Part shown: positions 45,036-58,500 of the stretch, piece by piece
How the letters are laid out: each line of letters opens with the position of its first letter
How positions within the stretch are numbered: position 1 is the stretch's first letter
DNA from: Sphagnum compactum
Taxonomy: Eukaryota; Bryophyta; Sphagnopsida; Sphagnales
Length of the DNA: 64,000 nucleotides
Direction of reading: 5' to 3'
NCBI GenBank assembly: GCA_965153455.1
Contig: OZ234493.1
Coordinates: 17,722,213 to 17,786,212 of the forward strand
Position numbers and translations under genes: made by a program
The notes under the pieces: generated by a model
The model's database searches: none
What the model was told of the DNA's origin: nothing
What the model saw: only the letters and a program-made list of their open reading frames with translations

Positions 45036-48000
45036 GGAGTGGAGGAAGGATAATGAAAAATTGTTGGGTAAAAAATAGGTAATTGGTTTGGTCATTAGAA
45101 GAGAAGTAAGTGAGAAATATAATAATAATAATAATAATACATGTGGCCAAAAAAAAATTCCCACGTTTCAAAGTGAGCACTCTGGGTACTTAGTACTTAG
45201 TACTTCCTTTCTGCAATTCAATAATGAGAGGTTCCAAATGATAAAATAAAACCTGACTACTAGTATTGGTATGTGGGTTAGGGTTAGCCCTACCTTTTTA
45301 AAATCTGCAAGGAAACAAAAAAAAACAAAAAGATAACAACATGCTCAGGAATCAGTAGTAGTAGTCAGGAAGGAAGAAGAACCCTAAACCCTAAACCCTC
45401 TAGAACCACAATTCAATCCCAACACATTTACATTGCCATACTTACAAACTCATGTTTGACATTAATTCATTCTCAAGAGGACAACAAGTCACCCAAAACA
45501 AACAAACAACAACAACAAAAGTTTTGACCCTCTCTCTCTCTCTCTCTCTCTCCCTCCTCCCCTTCCCCTTCTCTCCTTAGAATGAATATTGCCAATAGCA
45601 TTAGCCTAGGCAAGAAATGGTGCTCACTATTGGACCCATTAGTTTGCATGCGTCCAATGAGGTGAGCCAGCATGAGTTGAACAAGACCCAGTTTCTTTCT
45701 TTATTATCATCATCAAAACTTTATATATTAACACATTGCTATTTTGGAAAATGTACAAAGGTTTTTTTTTAAAATATATTTTAAAAGGGAGAATTCAAAG
45801 AATGTGAAGTTAACACAAACTAGATGACAAAATCTCTTCATCTCAACAACCAATCACTTGTAATAGGTCGGTCATGGCGATGGGGATATAGGTTGATGGA
45901 GGTATAAGAGTTTAAGGTCAATGTTGGGTGCATATCACTTAAGGATCATCTCACACCAGTTCTCTTTATTTTAATTAATATTGAGATTCAAAAAACCTCA
46001 AGGTTTAAAATAAAAAAAATTAAATCCGTGAATAGTCATTATATGGCTCTCTCTATTATCATAATTGTCAGATACAAGAAATTGGTTTTTTGATTAATAT
46101 CTATATAACTAAAAAATAATTAATTAATTACAATGAACCTAACATTAAACTTTAACCCTAACCTAAACCCTAACTTAGGTGGGTTGTTAAGCAATTTGAT
46201 GAACTTAAGGTTGCCAGCTCTTTCCAGGAATTGCCTCCACAAGTTTTTTGGACCACTTGATATTTGCCATGGTCACCTTAAGTGGTCACCTCCTTAAGGG
46301 GTGGGAGGGGAGGGATTTGACAGGGGAAAAGAACCACTTAGATATCCAATGGCGTCAAGTGAGAACACTAATATTTGCCCAACATTGAACTATTGTAATA
46401 AAATTGGTTAATGAATTTTGAACAATGAAAGTAAGGTGAATATGTTGGCGAGCAAACACTTAAACTTTCAAAGAACATGCATTCATTCTCTTGTCGATTT
46501 CAGCCTTGGAGGTTTAAAAGGTCTAAGTAGCTTTACACCTAGTGTCACTATAGTTGTTTATAGACCTTTATTTGGGTTTAAAACAAGCAAGGATAAATAT
46601 CTCAATCAAAGTATGCAAATTAAGTAAATAAATAAAATTCTAGCCTCTTGTGAATACATATCCTTCCGTGTGCATTTGGAATGCATCTTACAATTGGACA
46701 TGCAAGACTTCATACACAAATATTGTCCTTCTTATTGCCAAATAATGTTAACTTTATTTCATACAATTCCATTCACAACAATGGATTGTGCATGATTTGC
46801 TTTTTGTAAAGTGAAAAAACAGGTGGTGGAAACATCCAACCATCAATATTTTTACTACAAAGAGTGATTACCCAATGTCAAACACAAAGAGGCAAATGAA
46901 CATGTAAAATATTTTGGGATAGTGGAATTTTGAACCCTATCGATGAACACCAAAAACCCATCTTTGATTGCGAGGTTTCAAAATCAAAACCACAAGTTTT
47001 AAAAATTGATTGTTTGGTTATAAGGTATCATTTAATGGTTATAAGTTAGGCAATGTTTGTTAATAAGCCATCTTTTCAACCATTTGGATGTTTGCTAACC
47101 CATGGGTGTTTGGTGATTGGTGTTTTTGCCTTAAGTAGATAGCAGACCAATGTGAAATATTAAAACATTTCCATCACACACTCCCCTTACAAAGGCCACA
47201 TGGTGGCAATCCTAATAATGGGCTTTACCAAAACCCTACTTCCACCATTATTTTTTATTCATAAATTGTGCAATCTATGTTACAAAATGTTCATTGGACC
47301 TTGCATCATAGTGCACAATATTGGCCTCAACATTTTTGCTTTAGGTATGTTATTTTGTAGGCAAAGAATCGCATTTGTGCATGTGATCCTTGTTGATTTT
47401 GCTATTTTTCCAATTACCATGGCAACACAAAGATGCAAAAGTTGAAAGAATGATGAAGGGGAAAATTTTGTAATAGAGGAAGGAAAATAGTTCCACAAGA
47501 ACAAGAACATGTTTCACATCTCCCAAGATCCAATCATTGGAAATGGGCCAAAAAATCGAGCTTTCTAGGAACACATAACATTATATTACAACAACAATAG
47601 GCCTATTGATTGTGGCAAATGTTTAACTAAGGGCTTGAAAACAAAATGTGACTTGATAAAACACAATGTCTTTTTATTTTGTGATAATCATCATGATGTT
47701 ATTGCATTGAATGAGGGTAATGTTTGTAGTGAAGATGTTCTTCGTAAAGCTTTGGAATTGTACAGGCCTAAACACTCAAAAAACACAATTTTTCTTATTC
47801 ATTCATTGTTGGTTGATCTTCAAAGATATACTTTAATGGGTAGTAACAAGAAAAAAAAGTTGAAAAAGTATGCCCATGATGAAGAGGCCTAGACTTTTGC
47901 TTGCAATAGATGTAGACATTGTTAGTGAGTTTATTTGAGAAAAAATGAAATTAGCTAAAGGGCCTAATTGTGGTTCTAAACTTGAAGTGTCCACAATGTT

Positions 48001-49830
48001 CTTGTGAAACAAAAGATGACCAAAAGATTAAAGAATGAAATAATGTGTAAGTAGGCTACAAACAAAGGCCATTGCTAACATCGCAACTATTACGTTGAAA
48101 AAGACGTTCATTTTATGACTCATGATGATTAGGTGCCAAATGTGGAAGCATGTGAAGTTGAAGCATTGCCTTCAACTTCAACATCCATGCTCCCCCCCCC
48201 CCCCCCCCCCCCAAATTGCACCAATCACACATGTTTGTGCATCAACCCCTTTTGCATTAGCATCGGCTCCATTAGGTTCATTGCCAATGAAACAATAGAG
48301 GAATAAGGTACTTATGATTTATTTTCATTTTGAGCTTTGTGTGATTTTTTCTCATGGAGAAGCGTTTGAATTTTTTTATAAAGCGATTGGCACAAAATGT
48401 GTGTTCTTTGCAATTTTTCCCATGGCTTGTAATTTTTTGTGAAAATCAATCATGACTAGAATTTGAAGGTGCTTGTGATTTTTTTGAGCTTTAAGACAAA
48501 GGTATCATTGGGTGGTGCCATTAGAAACATAACACCTTCATTTTACTAAACCCATTGAACTTTTGAAAAATATATGAAATTATTAAATAAAAATTTTCAT
48601 TTGATTTTTTTGTGTACATTTATTAGGTTATATAAACTTTGAAACATTAATGATATCAAAAATATTTTGTATTTTGATGTTTTTAATCATTGTATTCAAA
48701 AAAAATTAAAAATGTAATGGTCTTTCCTTTCTTGGAACTTTTTGGTCATGAACACAAGTTTGAAACATGTTTTGCTTTTTTTTTTAAATACCTTTGATAA
48801 TATTATATATATTCTAATGTAATTGAATATATATAATTTAGTTATGAAGTTTCAAAGTTTAAGAATGTGAACCCTTGAAGGACCATGACAATTAGGGTGG
48901 AAAATTTGTATCAATTTTCATTTTTTTATTTTAATAAAAACTTATGTTCATACATTTGTGCATATAATGAATAAACATGAAAAGAAAATTTATAATTATG
49001 AAAAAAAATTTAAGAAAAGAACTCAAAAATAATATCTAACCACTTGTGGTTCTTCAACCATTCCTAGAGATGGCTCCTAATGTTATGACCCAATGAAACT
49101 TTTGCATTTCAGAAATCGTTAGAAAAAGAAGAAAATACTTGTGATTTTTGTTTGCCTTGATTTGTGGCCAAATCTTGATGGTGCTTACATATCTTTGTGA
49201 GCTTTGATGATGGCATACTTGAAACATGCCAAAAAAAAATTAAAAATCCAATGATTGCAATTAATGTGACTACATGGCTTGTTGTTACTTGAATGCTAGT
49301 GTTGATTTTGCTCAAACAAACACATTTCATGATAAGCTTTGATAAAGGGCTCGGGATCATATTGTTGCAATGTGTGTTTGGAACATAGGTAACGGATGGA
49401 GAGGGCCTTATTGCGTCTTCCAAAAAGCCTTTGAAGTTCAAAGCTTGAACTTGGTTGCCAATAGCTACTACTCCTCTTCCATTGCTTTCACTATAGTGTA
49501 TACGAAGGATGTTGTGATCATGAATCTTACAAGTCCTAGAAATTTATTAACTCCGGTGTCCAATCTTTGCATGATTGGCATTACGGGTGTTTTATTTTGA
49601 TATGGAACTCCACATATGATTGAGAAATTATGGGGGATTTTATTTATTTTTCCTTCTTTTCTTCTTCTTCTTCTTCTTTTGCCAGGTGAATTAAATGTGG
49701 AGCTTGGGATACACAATATATTCACCATTACTAATGGTGATGAATCCATTAAAGTGCTGGAGGAATGTAGCCATCAATGCTATGACTTTGCAAGGGCCCG
49801 TATGAAGTGTAGTATAAATGGGTGGCCAAA
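45036..49830. other. AT-rich spacer with simple repeats
   Basis: No gene was recognised. Noted: 'aaccctaaaccctaaaccct' at about 45380-45400; (CT)n at about 45531-45553; telomere-like 'aaccctaacctaaaccctaa' near 46152; a run of 21 C at 48192-48212; and an unidentified open frame at 47635-47892 with no family signature. Confidence 0.45.
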
Positions 49831-50103
49831 TTTATTTGAGACAATCATATGAAATTGTAGAGAATGGCAAATAAATTGGTGCCAAATTTATTTGAGACAA
49901 TTATATGAAATTGTAGAGAATGGCAAATAAATTGGTGCCAAATTTATTTGAGACAATTATATGAAATTGTAGAGAATGGCCAATAAATTGGTGCCAAATT
50001 TATTTGAGACAATTATATGAAATTGTAGACAATGGCCAATAAATTGGTGCCAAATTTATTTGAGACAATTATATGAAATTGTAGACAATGGAAAACAAAT
50101 TTG
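49831..50103. repeat. 56-bp tandem repeat, five copies
   Basis: Units starting TTTATTTGAGACAATTATAT begin at 49831, 49887, 49943, 49999 and 50055, an exact 56-base period with only a few substitutions between copies. The last copy decays after about 50095. Confidence 0.96.
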
Positions 50104-50916
50104 TATAGGATGGAAGCAAATGGTTGCAATTTGAAATTTGCTACACATAGCCTATTCTTTCACCGTTGCAATTTGCAATAAGTTGCAATAGTGAAACAAT
50201 GGGCTATGTCTAGAATGGGTAAGGTGGGGATGCCTTGGGTTTTATTGAGTGTAAAGACCTCCTCCAAATTTTTATTCTTTTGTTTTTTTTTTTTTTTCGT
50301 GTGTTGCCCATTGGGTATTATGTGAAAAAGGAGAGTGATCCTACAAGTGTTTTGTTTTTTTTTTTTGAAATGCCCATTCAAAAGTTACACTACAAAAAAA
50401 ACCCCAAAAAAAAAAAAAAGTTACACTACATCAGTTGGCCTCCTACTACACTAAAAGTTTATTGGAGCAGGTCTTTATGGTTATTAATTAGGAGCTTTAA
50501 ACAGAAACCTTAATAACATCAGACTAGTGAGTGAGAGGGTTTAGGGTTCTTCACGTTTCATCAAAGAGTGTGAATACACATTTACATCATGGTCAAAATC
50601 TCGCATTTACCAGTTTGTCAAAATTTCTCATCACTATAATTACTTAGGGGTGCATCCAATTTTTATTTATTATTTTGATAATTCATTGAGGGTTTTGAAA
50701 TAATGAGAACCGATGGTTTTTTTTTTTCTAATTTAAAAAATAAAATCATGGAACCATTGGTGCTTCGATTTTGAATTTTTCAAATATCTGGAACTGAGGG
50801 TTACAAATAATAATGTCCTCACTCAAACCGATATAGTTTCACTAGTTGTCATTTCTTGAGCGAGTGGCCATGACAATTGTGGCCCAAGCAAAGGTCAGGC
50901 TAAATTGTTGTTGATG

Positions 50917-50953
<37 letters not shown>

Positions 50954-51540
50954 CCACCAAAGTGTTTGGATAGTTACATTAGAAACTTCGATGACTTTTT
51001 TCGTCATTTAACTAACTTGGCATGATTAGCTTAAGGACTTTGGAAAGCTCATTCTTTTTCAGTTTTATGTTCATTTTATAAACAAAGAGTGTCAGTAGCT
51101 TTACAAAGAGTTCAGGCAACTTCTATGTTGAGGCAGAACAAGCCCCTTGTGCTTGCCAGGAAGGCATCTTTCTAAGCTCAATGTTTTGAAGGTTTGGGAC
51201 CCATCTCCTTCACAAATCTGTTTCATCTGACCATCCATCCAGAGATTTAAGACTTACATTGCTCTTTTGTGACCATGTTTGTGTGATTGCACTTAATGGG
51301 TGCTATCTCTTTGTTGTTGAACATCAGTCCTCTCTTTTTGAAGCTCCCTTTCCCAAATGGGTGCATTTTCTTTTCAAATTATTTCGGCTTTCAAGGTTTC
51401 ACCACAGAATTGCAGCAACAGATAAAAACATTAAAAAAAAAAATTCCATGAAGTTCTCAAGAAATAGAACTCAACAAGTAGTTAGTTCACAGTAACAACA
51501 TTCCTCGAAATGTAAGACCAAATGAAAACTACTACATATT
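50104..51540. other. spacer with simple repeats
   Basis: T- and A-runs lie near 50285, 50356 and 50405, and a (CT)n tract at about 50923-50952. No gene was recognised. Confidence 0.45.
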
Positions 51541-51542
51541 TA

Positions 51543-52190
51543 GACTTATCCCTACAGTAACCCTGTCTTTGGGCCTCCTTTCACCCCCTATCCCCTCTTT
51601 CAGTGGTATCGCCAAAGTAAAGAAATTTTACTAAATCTCAGTATGAAATGCTGCAATCTCAGTATTGTAACTCTCAGTATGGAAAACTAGATATTAGACT
51701 TATCCCTAAAGTAACCCTGTCTTCACCCTGTCTTTGGGCCTCCTTTCACCCCCCTATCCCCTCTTTCAGTGGTATCGGCAAAGCAAAGAAATTTTACTAA
51801 ATCTCAGTATGAAATGCTGCAAATCTCAGTATTGTAACTCTCAGTATGGAAAACTACATATTAGACTTATCCCTAAAGTAACCCTGTCTTTAGGCCTCCT
51901 TTCACCCCCTATCCCCTCTTTCAGTGGTATCTCCAAAGTAAAGAAATTTTACTAAATCTCAGTATGAAATGCTGCAAATCTCAGTATTGTAACTCTGAGT
52001 ATGGAAAACTACATATTAGACTTATCCCTAAAGTAACCCTGTCTTCACCCTGTCTTTGGGCCTCCTTTCAACCCCCCTATCCCCTCTTTCAGTGGTATCG
52101 ACAAAGTACAGAAATTTTACTAAATCTCAGTATGAAATGCTGCAATCATAGTACTGTAACTCTCAGTATGGCAACTCTATTATGTTGCAC
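51543..52190. repeat. ~155-165-bp tandem repeat, four copies
   Basis: Units start with 'gacttatccctaaagtaacc' near 51543, 51699, 51864 and 52019 and contain 'ttcaccccctatcccctctt' and 'tttactaaatctcagtatga'. Length differs because some copies contain an extra 'ttcaccctgtc' and small indels. Confidence 0.93.
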
Positions 52191-52251
52191 ATAGTCTTCC
52201 TGAAACAGGCACCTGGCAGAGCCAATCAATAAAGAGGGTTTTGTTTCTGTT

Positions 52252-52268
52252 GGGGGGGGGGGGGGGGG
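52252..52268. repeat. G17 homopolymer
   Basis: An uninterrupted run of 17 G. Together with the C21 at 48192 and runs of 9-12 elsewhere it forms a notable class in an AT-rich window. Confidence 0.9.
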
Positions 52269-52689
52269 ATGAAAAAGGAAAGGGTATTCTGAATCCAACT
52301 GGAAAATTCAGCCATTCATATACTCTGATTAGAAAGAAATCCATTTTGGGGGTTTCAAAATCATTAGATGCATATTATGTTTTTGTCAGACTTTTATTAT
52401 TATTCTTGTTATTATAAATTATTATTATAATAAATTACTATGATTATTATTATTATTATCATTATTATTATTTTCTGGTGTCAGATTCTTTCCTGGATGT
52501 GGATGACAACAAATGACCCTTCCATTCCTCCCATGCTTTCTTCAATGATATCCATCAAAACCTGAACATCCAAATCATTCTGGGTTTTGACAATTTGTGA
52601 TAAATGGTCAGGTAACCCCAGTCTCCCTGGTTAGGTAGACATATGAGCCCAGTTTTTTTTTGGGGCAGGGGTGGGGGGTGGGGAGGATT

Positions 52690-52965
52690 TTTTTTTAGTT
52701 TTTTTTTTTGCTCCCAATGTGTTCCCCCAAAATGTTCCCAATAGCATTGTATTTTTATCTCATATGTTTTGGCCAAAGTTGAACTTTTGTATACATAAAT
52801 ATTATAAAGGTGAGCCAAATGGAAGCACCTCTCAACCTCTCTCTATCTTGGGGAGTGCCCCATTTTTCAAAAAACTTTGACAATGAGCCAATCAAAGTGT
52901 GACTCCTCCATCACAAATAAATAAATATACTAACTTTGGGTGCACCCTCGATTAATTTTAGTGAC
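52690..52965. repeat. dispersed repeat, copy A (relative at 55270-55545)
   Basis: The shared order in both copies is 'gttccc.a.atgttccc', 'ttcccaatagca', 'ttttatc', 'aggtgagcca', 'ggg.agt.cccca' and finally 'gggtgca.cc..gattaat'. A third, weaker copy lies at about 53690-53870. Degenerate and non-coding; probably an old mobile element. Confidence 0.55.
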
Positions 52966-55269
52966 GAGAAATTTTGAGGAACTAGTATACAAAAAATATT
53001 GTGTAATTTTTCATATTGTCATTTCTAGACAATTTCTAAGATAACTACCTCATTTCCAAGCCTAACTACCTCACTTTTTTTCTTAACGACTACCTTCTTT
53101 CTTATTGATTTTCCTAATAAATCCTTGTAACTATTTCACTCTTTTTCCCTACCCATCAACATAATATCAAAAGCAAAATTAAAATGTGCCTTTTCATGTT
53201 CATTATTTATATTAATTCAAATTAAATTTGACATTGACATAAATAATAATGAACTTTTAGAAAACATATTTAAAAATAAGAAAAAGGGAAATAAAGTTGA
53301 TCACCATTGATAGTGCTCAACAACATGAAGCCCAAGTTTAAAAAAGTAATATATAGATACGCTCCATTTCATGTAGAGGTACACATTATCCCAATTGAAG
53401 AGAATAGTATTGGAGTTGTCCATAAAGTAGGTTGGTTAGGATTTTCACTTAAGGAAAATATTTTCTAGACAACCAATGAAGTGGGCAAAGTCCAAGTAGA
53501 ACAAGGCCCACTTTGTTTCCTCCAATTTAGAGTTGGGTGGGTGGGGGTGAAAACATGAAGATTTTTTTTTGAGATTAGGGTTTTGAGTTGATCACAAAAT
53601 TGTTCTTAATCATGTCTTCCATTTGTTCATTTATTATATCTCATATGTTTTGTCAATGTTCCTCAAGTTACTCTCACAATTCCTATGTGTTGTTCATGTA
53701 CATTTTTTTGAATTTGTCCCATATGTTTTGCTAAATGTTCCATATGTTGTTCCCCCTATGTAGTTCTCATGCATTCCCTATGTTGCTCTTTAAAACCTGG
53801 CATTTTATTCCGTGTAAGTCTTATTGTTTTAGCTTACATAAGTGGGCCAAATGGAAGGCTCAAATAAATTCTATTTGGAGAGTGTCTAATAAAGTTTTTT
53901 TCTTTTATAATTTAATTTTTAGGGGTGTTTTTTGGGAAAAAATGGAAATATCCATTGCAAAGATGAAAAGCAAGACAAGAGACCAAAGGGACCCCACTTC
54001 CCTTTGGTCTCAAAACTATATCAAACTAATAAGCCTAGGTGATTGAAAGTTCCACCTAACCTTAAGGTGGTCCCTAGGTAAAATAAGGACCCCACTTCCT
54101 ATCAAATTCAGAAAGGTAATCTTTCTCCAATAATAAGTTTGAAAAACCCTTTAGATTATGATATGGGGCCAAATCAACTAGACCCATCACCACACCCCCA
54201 AAATAAATAAATAAATAAAATAAAAATTGAATTGAACTTTGGATGTATACACAACAACTAATTATTAGAAATACCAAATATTAATACCTTATACCTTACC
54301 CAGACAAAACATATTGCCTCTAGCATTCCTCCCTCTAACTAAGAAGCAAAGGGGTTATGTTATGTTATGTTACAAGGGTGTTGAAAAAAAGGAGAGAAGA
54401 ATTAAACAAGTTCTTTTTGAAGCATCCAATGAGTTGAGGAGAGCCAGTAATAATAAGAGCAGAGTGACCCCACTTTCTTTGCAGTGCACAAGTCAACAGA
54501 TCAAGAGAAAAACAAAAGGAAAAAAAAAGAAAAAAAGATACAATGGGTATGGTATCAGGCTTTTTTCCCTTATTAAATTAAATATATTGGAACCAAGACT
54601 TTGGAAAACAAAACTATATATATATATATATATATATAATATAAATAATAATAAAATTGTTTGTTTAACAACTTGTCACACCTACCTAGCTTACTACTTC
54701 TCCCCCAAATTCCCCCAAACTTCAAAAACAAAAAAAAAAAAAAAAAAGCTTGCCATGCGCAAATAGACAAAATTTGAGCTTGTTATGCGCAAATAGACAA
54801 AAAATTTCACCACAATTTGTCATGGTACTTAGCCTACAATCCACAAAGGAGAGAAAAAGCTGCGAACTTAACAACTGATCTTTTTGAAAGTACTCACTTG
54901 TTTGTTTGTTTGTTTGTTTGTTTGTACGCTACTTGTGATGATATAAAGTCGGTGTTTATGAGTGTAGGCCATAAGTGTTTTGTCGCACAAGTACTGCAAA
55001 AAAAAAAGAAAAAGTAACACACTTTGTTTGACAAAAGAAAACATAACATTCCAAAACCTAAATGATTTTGAAGAATGGAGTTCTTTTTAAGCTCAAATGG
55101 GTTACACTTATTCTTCTTTTGTACTTTATTATTATTGCCAACACAAACTCACATCTTCTCAGGCTTTTTGCACTATTATTGATTCCCCAAAAACAATTTT
55201 AAAAAATTAATTAGTCCATTTTATTATTAGAGAAAGAAAATTTCCAAAATTTTCTCAAATGATTTTTTC
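52966..55269. other. AT-rich spacer with simple repeats
   Basis: No gene was recognised. Noted: (TA)n at about 54614-54638; an A-run at about 54729-54747; a short direct repeat of 'ttatgcgcaaatagacaaaa' type at 54756 and 54783; and (TTTG)n at about 54898-54925. Confidence 0.45.
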
Positions 55270-55545
55270 CCCCATTCATGTTTCCCCAAGTTCCCAATAT
55301 GTTCCCCAAGGGTTTTCCCAATAGCACCTTACTTTTATCCCTTAGAGTTTGCTCAAAGTTTTCCCCTTCTCAACTATATAGGTGAGCCAAGGGGTAAGCA
55401 TTACATCTTCACATAGAAACTCTTATGTTGGGGGAGCTTCCCAAGTTTCAAAATATATATATTTGGTAATGGTAAATCAAAATAGCTCGTTTTAACCCCA
55501 AAAAAAAAGAAAAAAGGAATTTAGGATGCACCCCCATCTAATTAA
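55270..55545. repeat. dispersed repeat, copy B
   Basis: Same orientation as copy A, with the same ordered landmarks and many substitutions. Confidence 0.55.
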
Positions 55546-58500
55546 TAGAAATAACAATAGGTGCCATTAACAATAGAAAAGATCGAATGGGAGCCCTATT
55601 TCATGTCAAGAGTTCACCACCTGTGATGAAAGATCATTGTATATTTTGCTATAAAGAGAACTCCCAATTGAAACCTATTCAATGCACCCCAAAAAAAATT
55701 GATAGTTGATTATTTGTATGGATTTGAATTGGTTATCTCACCTCAAGCTCATATGAACGGTGAATTTTCATGTGTAAGCCCACCAAAGACCTTTGCAACT
55801 TAGGTGGACCCATATGACCCATAACATGTGATTTAGAATTACGAAATGGTGTTGAAGCAATGTTAAAGTTTAAGTATTTCAAAATCACAATAATAATACA
55901 TCATTTTGAATGAATGGATATGAACGGATAGGTTCATAACCAGGTTTTTTATTACTTCCTAGGGGCCTTTTTTTATTTAATCTATTTTTTTGGAAAATAT
56001 AGTATAGTATTTAGGCACTTGTCCAAACTTGGTAATTTCAAGTGTTATGTTATATGCTTGCAAGGAATATTATTTAAAAAGTATGGTTGGAGTACCAAAA
56101 AGGATTATCTCCTTTTGTATTTGGTGGACCTCTTCATTTAAAACATGTTGTTATAATTTAATGGCACATTCATATTGAAAGTTTGATTTTCATAAATAAA
56201 TACATTACGAAAACATTATTCTATGCGTAGCATGTTAAATTTGAACAAGTTTCAATATTCTTACCAATTCCTGGAGAAATATTCAAGACTTCGTCTCCTA
56301 AGAAAAAAAGTTCAAATATTCATAAGGAATGTTTAAACAATTTTTTTTGGCCGAAGATTCTTATCACACAAACATCTTAGATACTAATGTACATAAAATG
56401 TATGAATGTGACAAAAATCAAATGCCCTATTACAATATCAAAAGTACCAAAAGGTGAAATTTGCAAGAATTTTGGACCATTGAGAAAACGTGACCCACAT
56501 GGGATAAATTTTAATATTCTTATTTTCATAAGTGAAAAAAATAGATATTCTAGATGCCCATTATAAATTTGGAGCAACATTATTTCATTTGATATAAAAA
56601 AAAAGGAATTTAAAAATAGGTCATAGGAAAAGTGAAAAAAAAGTGAATTTGAATCCTTAGTGTTCCTAAAGGCGTACCCCAATCGTGTTTTGACAAATTA
56701 TAAATTTTGTTTTGCCCAATAATCTACCCTAATAGTTACCTACCAAGTTCAAATTTTTTTGGGGTAAATGTAATTGGCCATAGTCCAATCTTAAAAGTCA
56801 CTATGCAAAGTTATTCATTTGCTAAGTTATGTTATATGTGTGGGAGATCTCTTTGCACGTAGCGTAATTTTGTTCAAGTAATGAATTGTTGTCATGCTTG
56901 AAGGTTTGCTAATCATAAAATGTTCTCTCACACAATTAAATAGGGGTTCCCAACATTCAAATGTGCATGTTTCAATAGGATTTAACATAATCAAGTGTCC
57001 ACTCATGCTTCTTTTAATTTTTTTTTGTGGAAAAGTTATTGATTCCAATTTACAATATTAACAGATGTCATTGACGACTCTTAAAATGTATTAACCTAAT
57101 TGGTTACATAAATTGCAACCTAATTATAGTGTTGATCATCAATTATACATCAAAGTTAATTTAAGGATAACAACTTTAGGTCTTGTTAGGGTTTTTGTTT
57201 TTTGGGACAACATTTTTAAAAGATGATTTTGACATGACATTTTGGAAAATATTTTTATTTATTGAAAATATTTTTTGTCAAAGAGTGACAATTCTGATTC
57301 CTAACCATTAAAACCTTAAAAGGAATGGTCAAACAACCCTCAAATTCAGCATGTGACATGGAGTTGGAAATCTTTCTTTGAAGGCTAAAACTTTGTCCTT
57401 GAAAGCTCATCAATTAAAAAGCTTGTATGTTGGAGTTATGAACCCACAAAATTGTTGGACTCATAAGAATAAATCTTGATAATGACTTCCTCTTGGGTCC
57501 TTCCTAGGAGCCCCAAGACTTTTTGTCATTTTGATGCAACCCCACTTTTAGTCATAGAGTGTACTATAAGAGAAGAAGTGGTGACTCTTTTCCAAGTCAA
57601 GGTCATGATGCATCTTATGAGTTTGGTTCACTCATGGTTGATTTGTGCACCATTTTGGTTTGAAATTACACTAATTGCTCTCTTTCTTAGTTTATGTAGA
57701 TTGATTTAATTTTGAACTCCAACTTGAAATTTTAAAATAATCTTATCTTGGAGTTCCCATCCCCAATTCTCTCTTGGGAATTGGGAACGCACCTTGAGTT
57801 TACTTGGGTCTTAACATGGTTTTGTATCCTTATAATACCACTTGACAAACCTACGAGTGTGTGAGTTATTGTTCATATTATTTGCAAGCTTAAAGCTTGT
57901 TAATTCCCACCACAACCAGTGTGTGTGTGTTTACCTTTATTTTATAAATAATAATCTCTGAATGCATTTTTTTGTTTTGTTTCGTTTCATTTTTTAAAGC
58001 ATTTGTGATGATTTGTTTAAATTTTGATTTTCTTTTTTGTTTACAATGTTATGATAAATTTGAGATTTTGAAATGGAAAATTTGACAATGTGAATATATG
58101 AGGCATATATTAATGTAGCTTGTAAATAAGAATCAACAAAGGTACCCTTTCCACATGCATATAATTCTAACAATAGCCATTCAAATTGAAGACATGAAAG
58201 GAGCTAACACATAGTGTAATTTTCTAGGCATGGTGATGTAAGCGAATCTTGGTGTAGGGTTTTGGATTGTCCCAAAATCCTTGAAAACGATATTCTTGAA
58301 TTGGCTTCAAGCTTATAATTTTGTTTTGTCCATGACTTTGTTTTCCCTTTCAAGGATTTTAAAGATGTTATTTGTTAACCATTGTTATGTATTTTAAAAT
58401 AGGATATTGTTTAACCATGAGAATTATCAATGATGTTTATTGAAGGTCAATTTAAAGTTCATTAGATTTATGATAATGACACTTTTAATAGTTGGCAATA

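Noticed and set aside
44334-45180. Three overlapping minus-strand frames of 154-276 residues, His/Pro/Ser-rich
   Set aside because: All three phases of the minisatellite are open, which is expected from the repeat and not from a gene.
47635-47892. 85-residue open frame ending LKKYAHDEEA
   Set aside because: No recognisable family, AT-rich context and no splice partners; chance length in this composition.
57476-57709. 77-residue frame, possible element-derived protein
   Set aside because: I could not tie it to a transposon family with confidence; no neighbouring support.
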